From: Chersky-267 sp963744115
GTDB taxonomy: Bacteria > Chloroflexota > Limnocylindria > Limnocylindrales > CSP1-4
DNA: 64,000 nucleotides
Assembly: GCA_963744115.1 (NCBI GenBank)
Contig: CAVUSI010000002.1
Coordinates: 434,001 to 498,000 of the forward strand
Direction: 5' to 3'
Shown in pieces: positions 33,388 to 40,845 of this stretch. A program made the position numbers and the translations under genes. The notes under the pieces are model-generated. The model saw only the letters and a program-made list of their open reading frames with translations. It did not search any database and was not told where the DNA came from. The first letter of the stretch is position 1; each line of letters opens with the position of its first letter.

Positions 33388-34689
33388 ATGCCTGAAGAGC
33401 CCCTCGATCGGTCGTATCGCGCCCTGCTGAAGGTGCGTGGACTCGGGCGCGTGGTGACGTCGATGTCGCTGGCGCGGATCGGCCAGTCGATGGTCGGCGT
33501 GGCGATCGTCCTGTTCGTCCTCGCCGAGTACCACTCGCCGACGCTGGCCGGCATCGTGACATTCGCGTCGATCGCCCCAGGGCTCGTCGTCGCCCCGCTC
33601 GCGGGCGCTCTGCTCGACCGCCACGGCCGGGTCCGGCTGATGATCCTCGACTACATCGTCGCGCTGACCAGCCTCGCGCTCATCGGCGTGTTGTCGCTGG
33701 CCGGGTTGCTCCCACCCGTCCTGCTCGTCCTGATCGTCGCGGTCACATCGCTGACGAGCATCCTGTCGGTCGTCGGGCTCCGGACGCTGTTCCCGATCAT
33801 GGCGCCGCCCGAGCTCTGGGAGCGGGTCAACGCGGTCGACTCGAACGGCTACGTCGTCGCGACGATCCTCGGACCGCCGCTCGCCGCCGCGCTCGTCGTG
33901 CTCCTCGGCGCGCCCGAGGCGATGATCGCGATCTCGATCCCGTTCGGCCTGGCCGCCGCGGCGATCTTCGGGTTGAAGGAGCCGCACACCGAGAGCGCCT
34001 CGACCGGTCACCTCTTCTTCGATGCCCAGCAGGGGTTCCGCTACGCCTGGGCCAACCGGACGATCCGCGGGCTCGGCTTCTCGCTGTCGGTCCTCAACCT
34101 GTCCTGGGGGGCGCTCACGATCGCGATCCCGCTGATCATCCTCGACGTCCTCCACCTCGGCGCCGAGATGGTCGGGATCGTCTACGCGGTCTCGGGCGTG
34201 TCGGGGATGATCTCGGCGCTGATCTTCGGCCGGGTCGACACGCGCGGCCGCGAGTGGCGGATGCTGGTCATCCCGATCGGCCTGATGGTCCCGACGATCC
34301 TGCTGATGCTTCCCGCCACCGGCTGGTTCGGCCCGATCGCGCCGACGGCCGGGCTCGCCCTGCTCGCCGCCTCGATGTTCATCTTCGGGTTGCTCAACGG
34401 CTGCACGGACATCGCGCTGTTCACCGTCCGCCAGCGCCGGACGGATCCGGCGTGGATGGGCCGGGCGTTCGCCGTGTCGATGGCCTTCAACTTCGCGGGC
34501 TTTCCGATCGGCGCCGCGATCGGCGGGCTGCTCGTGACGGTCTCGCTCGGCGCGACGGTGCTCTTCGCGGTGGTGGCGTGTGCCGCGGCCTGCGTGCTCG
34601 GCGCTCTCCTCGTGCCCGTGTCGGCGCCGACGTTCCCCGGCGTGACCCACGCCACGAGCTACGCGGCATCCACCGAGGTTAGCGGCTGA
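33388..34689 (+). CDS. MFS transporter
   Basis: This 433-residue major facilitator protein has about 12 hydrophobic helices. Recognisable are the first-helix start VVTSMSLARIGQSMVGVAIVL, the loop-2 motif GALLDRHGRVRLMILDYI and the second-half opening YAWANRTIRGLGFSLSVLNLS. It resembles the EntS/MFS_3-type exporters. Substrate is unknown. It stands alone between the defence-like gene and the convergent oxidoreductase. Confidence 0.85.
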   Translation: MPEEPLDRSYRALLKVRGLGRVVTSMSLARIGQSMVGVAIVLFVLAEYHSPTLAGIVTFASIAPGLVVAPLAGALLDRHGRVRLMILDYIVALTSLALIGVLSLAGLLPPVLLVLIVAVTSLTSILSVVGLRTLFPIMAPPELWERVNAVDSNGYVVATILGPPLAAALVVLLGAPEAMIAISIPFGLAAAAIFGLKEPHTESASTGHLFFDAQQGFRYAWANRTIRGLGFSLSVLNLSWGALTIAIPLIILDVLHLGAEMVGIVYAVSGVSGMISALIFGRVDTRGREWRMLVIPIGLMVPTILLMLPATGWFGPIAPTAGLALLAASMFIFGLLNGCTDIALFTVRQRRTDPAWMGRAFAVSMAFNFAGFPIGAAIGGLLVTVSLGATVLFAVVACAAACVLGALLVPVSAPTFPGVTHATSYAASTEVSG

Positions 34690-34735
34690 GGTCGATCTCC
34701 CCGGGCGGCGGCCGGTCGCCGGCGCCGGCGCGTCG

Positions 34736-35635
34736 TCAGCCGGCGCTGGCGATCTCGCGGGTCCACCACTCGACATCCCGGGTGATCGCCTCGGGCTCCA
34801 CCGAGGAGAAGTACAGCGCGAGGTGCGTGACGCCGACCGCTTCCCACTCGGCGATCTCGGCGCGGATCTGGTCGGGTGTGCCGGTCAGGGTGTAGGGGCC
34901 GGGGGCGCTCGGTGCCGCGTCGGCGGCGGCTGCGTTGCCCGGGACGACGCGGACCCGGGCTGCCAGGGCGGGCATCGGCCGGCCGGCGGCTTCGGCGGCT
35001 TCCCGGAGGATGGGTACCCTCGCCGCGACCGCGGCCGGTGACGACGAGGTGGCCTGGTAGCCGTCACCGAGCCGGCCGGCGCGACGGAGCGCCGCCTCGA
35101 CGCGACCGCCGAACACGATCGGCAGAGCCGCGCCCTGTGCGGGGAGCGGCTCGAAGACGTAGTCGTCGAGGTCGTGGAAGCGGCCACGGAACGGGGAAGT
35201 GGTACCGCCCCAGAGGTGCCGCCACAGCTCGACCGTCTCCTCGAGGTAGGCGCCGCGGACCTTGAACCGATCGGCCATAGCGAGGTTGCCGAACTCGTGC
35301 TCATCCCAGCCGAGGCCGACGCCGGCGATGACCCGGCCGCGCGTCAGCGCATCGAGCGTCGCCAGCTCCTTGGCCAGCACGACCGCCTGGCGCTGGGGCA
35401 CGACGATGACGCTGGTGCCGAGCTTGAGCCCCGGATGCCGCGCCCCGAGATAGCCGAGGGTGACGACCGCCTCGAAGATCCGACCGTACTCCGCCTCGGA
35501 GGCGTGGCCGACCAGGACATGATCGGTCGTCCAGACCGTCGAGAAGCCGGCGTTCTCAGCCGCCTCGGCAGCTGCCTCGATCCCCTCCGCGCTGGAGCCG
35601 GCATGCATCGTCGGGAGGCACAGCCCGTAGTCCAT
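34736..35635 (-). CDS. LLM class F420-dependent-type oxidoreductase
   Basis: This 299-residue TIM-barrel protein of the luciferase-like monooxygenase family begins MDYGLCLPTMHAG and carries AENAGFSTVWTTDHVLV, KLGTSVIVVPQRQAVVLAKELATLDALTRGRVIAGVGLGW and the C-terminal GTPDQIRAEIAEWEAVGVTHL. The stretch from RVIAGVGLGW on is typical of F420-dependent members. It would reduce or oxidise an unknown substrate with F420 or FMN. Confidence 0.88.
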   Translation of the reverse strand: MDYGLCLPTMHAGSSAEGIEAAAEAAENAGFSTVWTTDHVLVGHASEAEYGRIFEAVVTLGYLGARHPGLKLGTSVIVVPQRQAVVLAKELATLDALTRGRVIAGVGLGWDEHEFGNLAMADRFKVRGAYLEETVELWRHLWGGTTSPFRGRFHDLDDYVFEPLPAQGAALPIVFGGRVEAALRRAGRLGDGYQATSSSPAAVAARVPILREAAEAAGRPMPALAARVRVVPGNAAAADAAPSAPGPYTLTGTPDQIRAEIAEWEAVGVTHLALYFSSVEPEAITRDVEWWTREIASAG

Positions 35636-35641
35636 GCCCGG

Positions 35642-35647
35642 ATGGTA
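35642..35647 (-). promoter_or_regulatory. -10 box of the LLM oxidoreductase gene
   Basis: TACCAT (minus strand) stands 6 nt before the ATG at 35635. Confidence 0.5.
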
Positions 35648-35676
35648 CGAGCGCAGGCGGCGAGGTGTCAGGCCGT

Positions 35677-35694
35677 GATGCGAGTCGATGCATC
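35677..35694. repeat. REP-like palindrome, copy 4 (variant)
   Basis: GATGCGAGTCGATGCATC keeps the outer arms of the family with a diverged core. It lies in the gap between the LLM and TPR genes and shares GTGATGCGAGTCG with copy 5. Confidence 0.65.
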
Positions 35695-35707
35695 GACCGA
35701 CCCGACG

Positions 35708-36667
35708 TCAGCCGCCTGAGCCCTTGGCCGAGCCCGAGGTCTGGCGGCCATTCGGATCCTGGAGAGAACACCAATTCGTGCGCACGCCGATGTCCCAGTA
35801 CGGCGCTTCGGGCGACAGGATGAAGATGTGCAGCCTGGCCGATCGCGAGTAGGGGACACCGACGAACTGTTGGTAGGCGACCTCGCAGCCCGCCTCGGCG
35901 CCGGCCCGGACGGTCTCGACCCCTGGGTATGGCGCGTCCGATGGCGCCGGATCCTCGACTTTCGCGTAGATCTCGGTGCCGTGCGGCAGGTCGCACGGGA
36001 TCGCCGAGATCTGCTCGATCGACGTTCGGCCGTCCAGGGTGAAGCAATCTCCGATCTTCATCCCGAGCGACGGCTTCGTTCCCACCGCGAACATGACGGC
36101 CGCTCCGGACAACAGGACGATCACCATGGCGACCAGGGCCAGCCGGCCAGAAGCCGGACCGATCAGCGAGCCGGTCCGGCTGTGGACCTCGAGCAATCGG
36201 CGGTCGTCGTCGGACAGGGAGGCGAACCGTTGCCGCCTTCGGAAGAGGAGCAGCAACGTGCCGACGATCAGGACCGTGGCGCTGATGAGCAGTCCAAATA
36301 GGACGGTGCGCTGATCGAACTGCCTCCCGACGACCCGGAAGATGCCCCACACCAGCGCGGCCACGATGCTGAAGCCGGCCAACGGAGCGACCCAGACGCG
36401 GCGCAGGGACTTGCTGACTCCCGGGCTGAACGGCGAGATGCGGGCCGCCTCGGCGTAGACCGTCGCCGCCTCCGCCGGGCGTCCACTGGCCTCGAGGGCT
36501 CGTCCGAGGGCGAGTCTCGCCGGCACGTATCGGGCATCTCGCCGGATCGCCAGCCGTGCCAGCTGCTCGGCGTCTGCCGGCCGCTTGGATTTCAAGGCTG
36601 CGTCGGAGCGTCGCACGATGTCGGTCGTTGCAGGGTCGGATGACGCAGATCGATGCTCGACCAGCAT
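35708..36667 (-). CDS. TPR and membrane protein with septum-formation-type domain
   Basis: This 319-residue protein has a TPR-like N-terminal half-repeat (LAIRRDARYVPARLALGRALEASGRPAEAATVYAEA, about 42-77), three hydrophobic segments (about 92-112, 120-141, 170-192), and an extracytoplasmic C-terminus. That part, from GDCFTLDGR through ISAIPCDLPHGTEIYAKV, GCEVAYQQFVG and WDIGVRTNWCSL, matches the Septum_form domain, with four cysteines likely paired. AAGGAG stands 7 nt before the ATG, and a TAGGAT box at 36700-36705 gives a leader, in contrast to its neighbours. The family has been tied to division-site proteins in actinobacteria; its role here is inference. Confidence 0.72.
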   Translation of the reverse strand: MLVEHRSASSDPATTDIVRRSDAALKSKRPADAEQLARLAIRRDARYVPARLALGRALEASGRPAEAATVYAEAARISPFSPGVSKSLRRVWVAPLAGFSIVAALVWGIFRVVGRQFDQRTVLFGLLISATVLIVGTLLLLFRRRQRFASLSDDDRRLLEVHSRTGSLIGPASGRLALVAMVIVLLSGAAVMFAVGTKPSLGMKIGDCFTLDGRTSIEQISAIPCDLPHGTEIYAKVEDPAPSDAPYPGVETVRAGAEAGCEVAYQQFVGVPYSRSARLHIFILSPEAPYWDIGVRTNWCSLQDPNGRQTSGSAKGSGG

Positions 36668-36852
36668 CCAAGTCTCCTTCGCGTACGCCCGCGCCGGTCA
36701 TCCTAGGACTCGAGATCCCAGCGCGCAGCCGTACAGAGGTACTCCCGCTACGGCATGAGCGTCGCACCGGGACAAGGCGTCGGGCGTCCAGCGAGGTTGA
36801 GTGCTGACGCCCGACCCGTCGCCGGATCGGGCGTCGCACGAAGCCACCCGCT

Positions 36853-38160
36853 CTACGGTGCGAGGCGCTGCCAGGTGGGGAGCTGGATCGACGACCACGG
36901 CAGCGTCGTCGTCTTGCCCGTCGTCGGATCGATCGTCATCGCTCGTTGACTGAGCTTGTCGACGGCGAGGACCTGGCTGCCGTCTGGTGACCAGGTCGCC
37001 GCCAGATCCAAGCTGGCATCGTTGACTCGGTAGTCGGCGTCGACACCGGCGTTGCTTCCATCCGCTGGGATGATCGCGACCCACTTGTCCGCGGCGCCGC
37101 TGGCGATCTGCCAGCGGTAGACGACGAGGTGGCGGCCGTCGGGCGACCACACCGGCGAGTAGTCCTGGATCCCCGTCGGCGCGACCGACAGAACGACATG
37201 ACCTGACCCGTCCGGGTTGATGGCGTGGATCCGAGCCTGGTACGGGTCCTGTTGATCGAGCAGATAGGCGATCCGCGACCCGTCCGGGGACCAGGTCGCG
37301 TTCGCTAGGTCGTAGCCGTCGGCCGATCCCGGTGCGCCGAGCAGGCGGAGGTCGGAGCCGTCCGGATGGACGAGGAACATCACCGGCCCTCCGTCCTTCG
37401 CACCTCGGAACAGGAGGTCGCGCCCATCCGGCGGCCGCCAGGCGGGCTGGGACTGTGGCGTCGCGACCGGGAGTGCCGCGATCCCGCTGCCGTCGGTCCG
37501 GGCGATGAGGACCCGCTCGGTGTCCGCCTCTAGGCCGACGCCGATCGCGATCGATCGCCCATCGGGCGACCAGGCGAAGTCCTGGACATCGGCGAGCGAG
37601 TCGGTATTCAGCCTGACGGGATGCGCCCCGTCGGCGTCCGCGACGAACAGGTCCGACTGGTTGCCGGCATGCGTCCGAAGGACCGCCAGCCGAGTCCCGT
37701 CGAGGGAGAAGGCCGGAGACGCGAAGAAGGCGGCCGAGTCGGTCTTCGAGCCGCCGACATCGTTGGCGTCGCCAAGGAGCAAGCGCGACTCCCCGGTCTT
37801 CGGGTCGGTCGCGTACAGAGCCGCATTCTCGACGTGGGCCACCAGGCCGTTGCGGGCCACGCCGAACGGCGGTGCCGGCGTGTGGTGCTGCGCCCCGATG
37901 AACGTCGCGACCGCCAGCGCGACGATGAGGAGAGCGGCGACCAGGATCGCGAGCGCGCGCCACGGCACGCCCGGTGCGATCGCGCGTTGGCGCGAGATGT
38001 CAATCATCGGGATCCACCTTCCTGGGAACGTCCAGGCGGGACGCTGCCGTGTCCGGCTCGTCACCGCGAGAACGTCGTCGAAGTAGTCAGGGAACCGGGG
38101 TGCCGCCAGGTCGGCCACGCCGGACTCCAGGCGTCGATCGAACCGGTCGTCGGACGTCAT
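36853..38160 (-). CDS. Membrane-anchored TolB/WD40-like beta-propeller, probable anti-sigma partner
   Basis: This 435-residue protein has a cytoplasmic N-terminus of about 65 residues (RFDRRLESGVADLAAPRFPDYFDDVLA), one membrane helix (about 69-90) and a periplasmic beta-propeller with repeated FSLDGTRLAVLR, WSPDGRSIAI, WSPDGSRIAYLL, WSPDGRHLVVYR and WSPDGSQVLAV blades. The ATG at 38160 overlaps the sigma-factor TGA (TGATG), so it is translated with the ECF sigma gene. This is the layout of sigma/anti-sigma pairs: the short cytoplasmic part could bind the sigma factor and the propeller could sense. No classical zinc anti-sigma motif is present, so the role is inference. Confidence 0.75.
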   Translation of the reverse strand: MTSDDRFDRRLESGVADLAAPRFPDYFDDVLAVTSRTRQRPAWTFPGRWIPMIDISRQRAIAPGVPWRALAILVAALLIVALAVATFIGAQHHTPAPPFGVARNGLVAHVENAALYATDPKTGESRLLLGDANDVGGSKTDSAAFFASPAFSLDGTRLAVLRTHAGNQSDLFVADADGAHPVRLNTDSLADVQDFAWSPDGRSIAIGVGLEADTERVLIARTDGSGIAALPVATPQSQPAWRPPDGRDLLFRGAKDGGPVMFLVHPDGSDLRLLGAPGSADGYDLANATWSPDGSRIAYLLDQQDPYQARIHAINPDGSGHVVLSVAPTGIQDYSPVWSPDGRHLVVYRWQIASGAADKWVAIIPADGSNAGVDADYRVNDASLDLAATWSPDGSQVLAVDKLSQRAMTIDPTTGKTTTLPWSSIQLPTWQRLAP

Positions 38161-38714
38161 CACAGCCGCCTTCCTTCCAGTTCGGTCTCGGGCCTGTCGG
38201 GCTCGAACGACCGCCGAAGCGAGCCGATCGCCCGATTGAGCCGTGACTTGGCCGTGCCGACCGGGATGCCGAGCATCGCGGCAGCCTCCGGCAGCGGCAT
38301 CCCCAGGTAGTAGTGCAGGACGACGACCGCCCGATGCTCCGGACCGAGCCGGGCGAGCGCCCGGTCGACCAGGTCGCGGTCGGCGACGGTCTTGGTTTCG
38401 TCGGGTGTCGACGCGGTGAAGATCGGGCCGATCTCGACCTCGATCGGTCGCCGCCGTCGGATCCGCGCCTGATCGATGCAGGCGTGGACGATCAGTCGGT
38501 GGAGCCAGGCATCGAATCTCGCGGGGTCGCGAAGCCCCGGGAGGTCCCGCCAGGCCCGGACCAATGCCTCCTGGACCGCGTCCCGCGCGAGCTCGCGGTC
38601 TCGGAGGATCAGTCGGGCGGCCGCATCGAGCCGCGTGACCGCGCCGGCGGCGAGCGCCGCGAAGGCGTCATGATCGCCCCGCCTTGCCCGCTCGACGAGC
38701 TCTCGCTGCTCCAC
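38160..38714 (-). CDS. RNA polymerase ECF sigma factor
   Basis: This 184-residue sigma-70 relative of the ECF class has region 2 (DAAARLILRDRELARDAVQEALVRAWRDL, then FDAWLHRLIVHACIDQARIRRR) and region 4 (DRALARLGPEHRAVVVLHYYLGMPLPEAAAMLGIPVGTAKSRLNRAI). GTG at 38714 is preceded by GGAG. It is the first gene of a two-gene operon with the beta-propeller partner. A TACCGT element about 50 nt upstream may be its promoter. Confidence 0.92.
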   Translation of the reverse strand: MEQRELVERARRGDHDAFAALAAGAVTRLDAAARLILRDRELARDAVQEALVRAWRDLPGLRDPARFDAWLHRLIVHACIDQARIRRRRPIEVEIGPIFTASTPDETKTVADRDLVDRALARLGPEHRAVVVLHYYLGMPLPEAAAMLGIPVGTAKSRLNRAIGSLRRSFEPDRPETELEGRRL

Positions 38715-38872
38715 GGTCCACTCCGGTCAGATGGCGACCTATCTGGTCGCGCTGATACGGTATGGCGCTCGCGTCGCGCGAATCGTTCCATCGTTCTCAT
38801 GGCCGTTCCGTCGGTGGTCGCCGCGGTCGTGACCGCGGGCCGTAGGCCCACGGCGAGGCGGTGTCGCTCCGT

Positions 38873-38890
38873 GATGCGAGTCGGTGCATC
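38873..38890. repeat. REP-like palindrome, copy 5 (variant)
   Basis: GATGCGAGTCGGTGCATC lies 32 bp from copy 6; the two may form a REP pair. It matches copy 4 except for one base in the core. Confidence 0.65.
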
Positions 38891-38922
38891 ACTTAGCCGG
38901 CGAGAGGCTCAGATCCCGAGAT

Positions 38923-38940
38923 GATGCGCCGAGCCGCATC
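38923..38940. repeat. REP-like palindrome, copy 6
   Basis: GATGCGCCGAGCCGCATC is identical to copies 2 and 3 but 10 kb away and between genes. Confidence 0.75.
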
Positions 38941-39280
38941 GCCCGGCTCCGGCGGCCGGAGAGGCCACGACGTGGCGAACAATAGCGGCATCAGCGCGGA
39001 GGAAGGGCTGAGGTCAGAAGAACGGGGGGGAGTATCGTCACCTGAGCGGCATCGAGCGTCGAGCCTGCGGAAGCTCGCGATCGGCACCCCCGGTTCAGCA
39101 CGGTTCGGCAGGGATACGGTTCATCCCGATTCTCAACGAGGGCTGACGCGGCACGGTTAGCGGCGGATGAGCGTGTGGCGAGTGCGAGAAGACGAGGATG
39201 CAGATGATAGATGACCACGGAATCGTAGCATTCGGCGACAACCCAGGCGGCTCATCGACCCGGACGTAGCCGGAGACGGC

Positions 39281-39463
39281 TCAGGCGGTCGCACCATCCT
39301 GGGTCTGCGCCCGCGCGACGGCCATGGCCAGAACCTCCTCACGGGTGGGGGTCATGTTGTGGACGGCGCGGCCATGCTCCGTCGTCGCGACGACGACGTC
39401 GCCCTCCGCACCGGTCGTCTCCCAGCCACAGGCGCACCGAACGGTGATCGTCTCGTCGTCCAC
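39281..39463 (-). CDS. DUF1059 family small protein
   Basis: This 60-residue protein carries the DUF1059 core TITVRCACGWETTGAEGDVV, then EHGRAVHNMTPTREEVLAMAVA. The cysteines and histidines suggest a small metal-binding fold. GTG at 39463 has GGAGGAG 5 nt upstream, which decides the start. Its ribosome site lies just past the stop of the frameshifted gene at 39477, so the two are probably one operon. The function of the family is unknown. Confidence 0.8.
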   Translation of the reverse strand: MDDETITVRCACGWETTGAEGDVVVATTEHGRAVHNMTPTREEVLAMAVARAQTQDGATA

Positions 39464-39476
39464 GTAGGCTCCTCCA

Positions 39477-40050
39477 TCAGCCGAGATTCCGGAACGGCTC
39501 CGGGGCATAGGTCGCGAGGATCGTCCGCCAGCCCGGAGGGAGCTCGGCGGCGACCACGGGGTCGTCCGCCCGCCAGCCAGGGCCGCTGTGTCGCAGGCCG
39601 TGCTCGACGACCTGGGCAGTGGCGATCTCTCCTGGGGGGCCGCCGTGGCCTCCCCGCGGGCCAGCGCGGGTCCGTCCGATCGGGGCGCTCTCCATGGATC
39701 CGACAAGGCGTCGACAGGCATTCGGCACCTGCGCCTGGAGATCCTCGCCGCGGTCGCCGATGCCGTGCTCCTGTTCGCGTCGCGGCGCCATCTGATCGCG
39801 GCCACGAAGCTGAGGATCACCGCCCCGCGGTCGCGGCGCCACGATGTCGAGTGGACAAGCAGGGGTTGGCCGATGACGTCGCTCACGATCCGCCACGTCG
39901 ACCGGGTGAGTCAGCGCGGCCCCAAGCTCGACAGCCAAGGGGCCGCGCCACACGGACCCGTAGCTCGAGGTGATCGCCGGCCAGCCAGACGACGAAGACC
40001 TCGGCCTGGACCGGACCCTCGACGTCGAACCCGTCCGGGAGCCTCGTCAT
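39477..40050 (-). pseudogene. Conserved hypothetical protein, multiple frameshifts
   Basis: Gene-like segments appear in successive frames. The start is MTRLPDGFDVEGPVQAEVFV and WLAGDHLEL. After shifts come TGPCGAAPW, AVELGAALTHPVDVADR, and DVIGQPLLVHSTSWRRDRGA with VILSFVAAI. The end reads ATAQVVEHGLRHSGPGW and PVVAAELPPGWRTILATYAP. At least four indels separate these parts. I do not recognise the family. Either the consensus is poor here or the gene is decaying. It has a normal -10 box (TACCAT) and is followed closely by the DUF1059 gene. Confidence 0.5.
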
Positions 40051-40056
40051 CGCGCG

Positions 40057-40062
40057 ATGGTA
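40057..40062 (-). promoter_or_regulatory. -10 box of the 40050 gene
   Basis: TACCAT (minus strand) stands 6 nt before the ATG at 40050. That a broken gene keeps a clean promoter favours sequence errors over decay. Confidence 0.45.
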
Positions 40063-40174
40063 CCTCCGCGGCTTCCCGTCAGGACCCACGCTCGACGACC
40101 AAGGGTCCCGTCTCAAGGACGACCCTGACTCACGACGGCGCCGCAGCACCCTCGGCGTCGCTCGGGGCATAACC

Positions 40175-40190
40175 TTTACGTAAACGTCAA
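40175..40190 (+). promoter_or_regulatory. MerR-type operator
   Basis: TTTACGT-AA-ACGTCAA is a 7-2-7 inverted repeat with one mismatch, 22 nt before the MerR-family gene. MerR proteins bind such dyads between the promoter elements and usually control their own operon, here the MerR-MFS pair. Confidence 0.65.
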
Positions 40191-40212
40191 TGTGTGATAA
40201 GGTCGGGGGGAA

Positions 40213-40845
40213 ATGAGCGAGTCCGTCGACGCCCTCGAGGCGACCCAAGGGGCACCCGAGACAGCCGATGGCGCGCCCGCGCCCGCCGGTCTCTTCCGGA
40301 TCCAGAAGGTCGCCGCCGAGCTCGGCTTGACGACCCGCTCGATCCGCTACTACGAGGAGATCGGGCTGCTCGAGCCGGCGGCCCGGTCCGAGGGCGACTA
40401 CCGGCTGTACGACGCCGACGATCTCGACCGACTCCGCTACATCAAGGGTCTTCGGGACGATGCCGGCTTCAGCCTGGCGGAGATCGCCCAGCTGCTCGAG
40501 GACGAGACCGCCCGGGCGCGCAACCGGGTCCGGTTCCGTGAGACCCACGATCTGAACGAGCGGCGGACGATCATCCATGACGCTCTCGCCCGGGTGGACC
40601 GCCAGGTCGCCACGCTGCGCGCCAAGGCCGATCGGCTCGAGGCGATGATCGATGACGCGACGCATCGGCAAGACCACCTGAGCGAGCACCTGGCGGAGAT
40701 CGAGGCCGAGCTGGCCGGTGACACCGAGGCGGCCGCCGAGCACGCCCGGGCCGCCCACGCCGATCACCCCCACGGCCGGCCGCCGACGCACGTCCACGTC
40801 GCCCGCGACGATCCGTCGCCGGCCCGCCGTCGCGCGCCGCGATGA
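40213..40845 (+). CDS. MerR family transcriptional regulator
   Basis: This 210-residue regulator has an N-terminal extension of about 30 residues and then a MerR winged helix: IQKVAAELGLTTRSIRYYEE, IGLLEPAARSEGDYRLYD and LRYIKGLRDDAGFSLAEIAQLL. A long helical coil (about 115-170) and a His-rich tail follow (EHARAAHADHPHG, THVHVARDD). The histidines could bind metal, although the usual ligand cysteines of metal sensors are absent. A strong dyad operator lies just upstream, and the stop overlaps the MFS gene as ATGA, so it probably controls its own operon and the export pump. Confidence 0.88.
   Translation: MSESVDALEATQGAPETADGAPAPAGLFRIQKVAAELGLTTRSIRYYEEIGLLEPAARSEGDYRLYDADDLDRLRYIKGLRDDAGFSLAEIAQLLEDETARARNRVRFRETHDLNERRTIIHDALARVDRQVATLRAKADRLEAMIDDATHRQDHLSEHLAEIEAELAGDTEAAAEHARAAHADHPHGRPPTHVHVARDDPSPARRRAPR

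Larger units (their letters stand above)
38715..39280. other. Intergenic, REP-like palindromes only
   Basis: This 566-bp stretch carries palindrome copies 5 and 6 (38873-38890 and 38923-38940) and the promoter of the sigma-factor operon. No open frame on either strand has gene-like composition. Confidence 0.5.
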
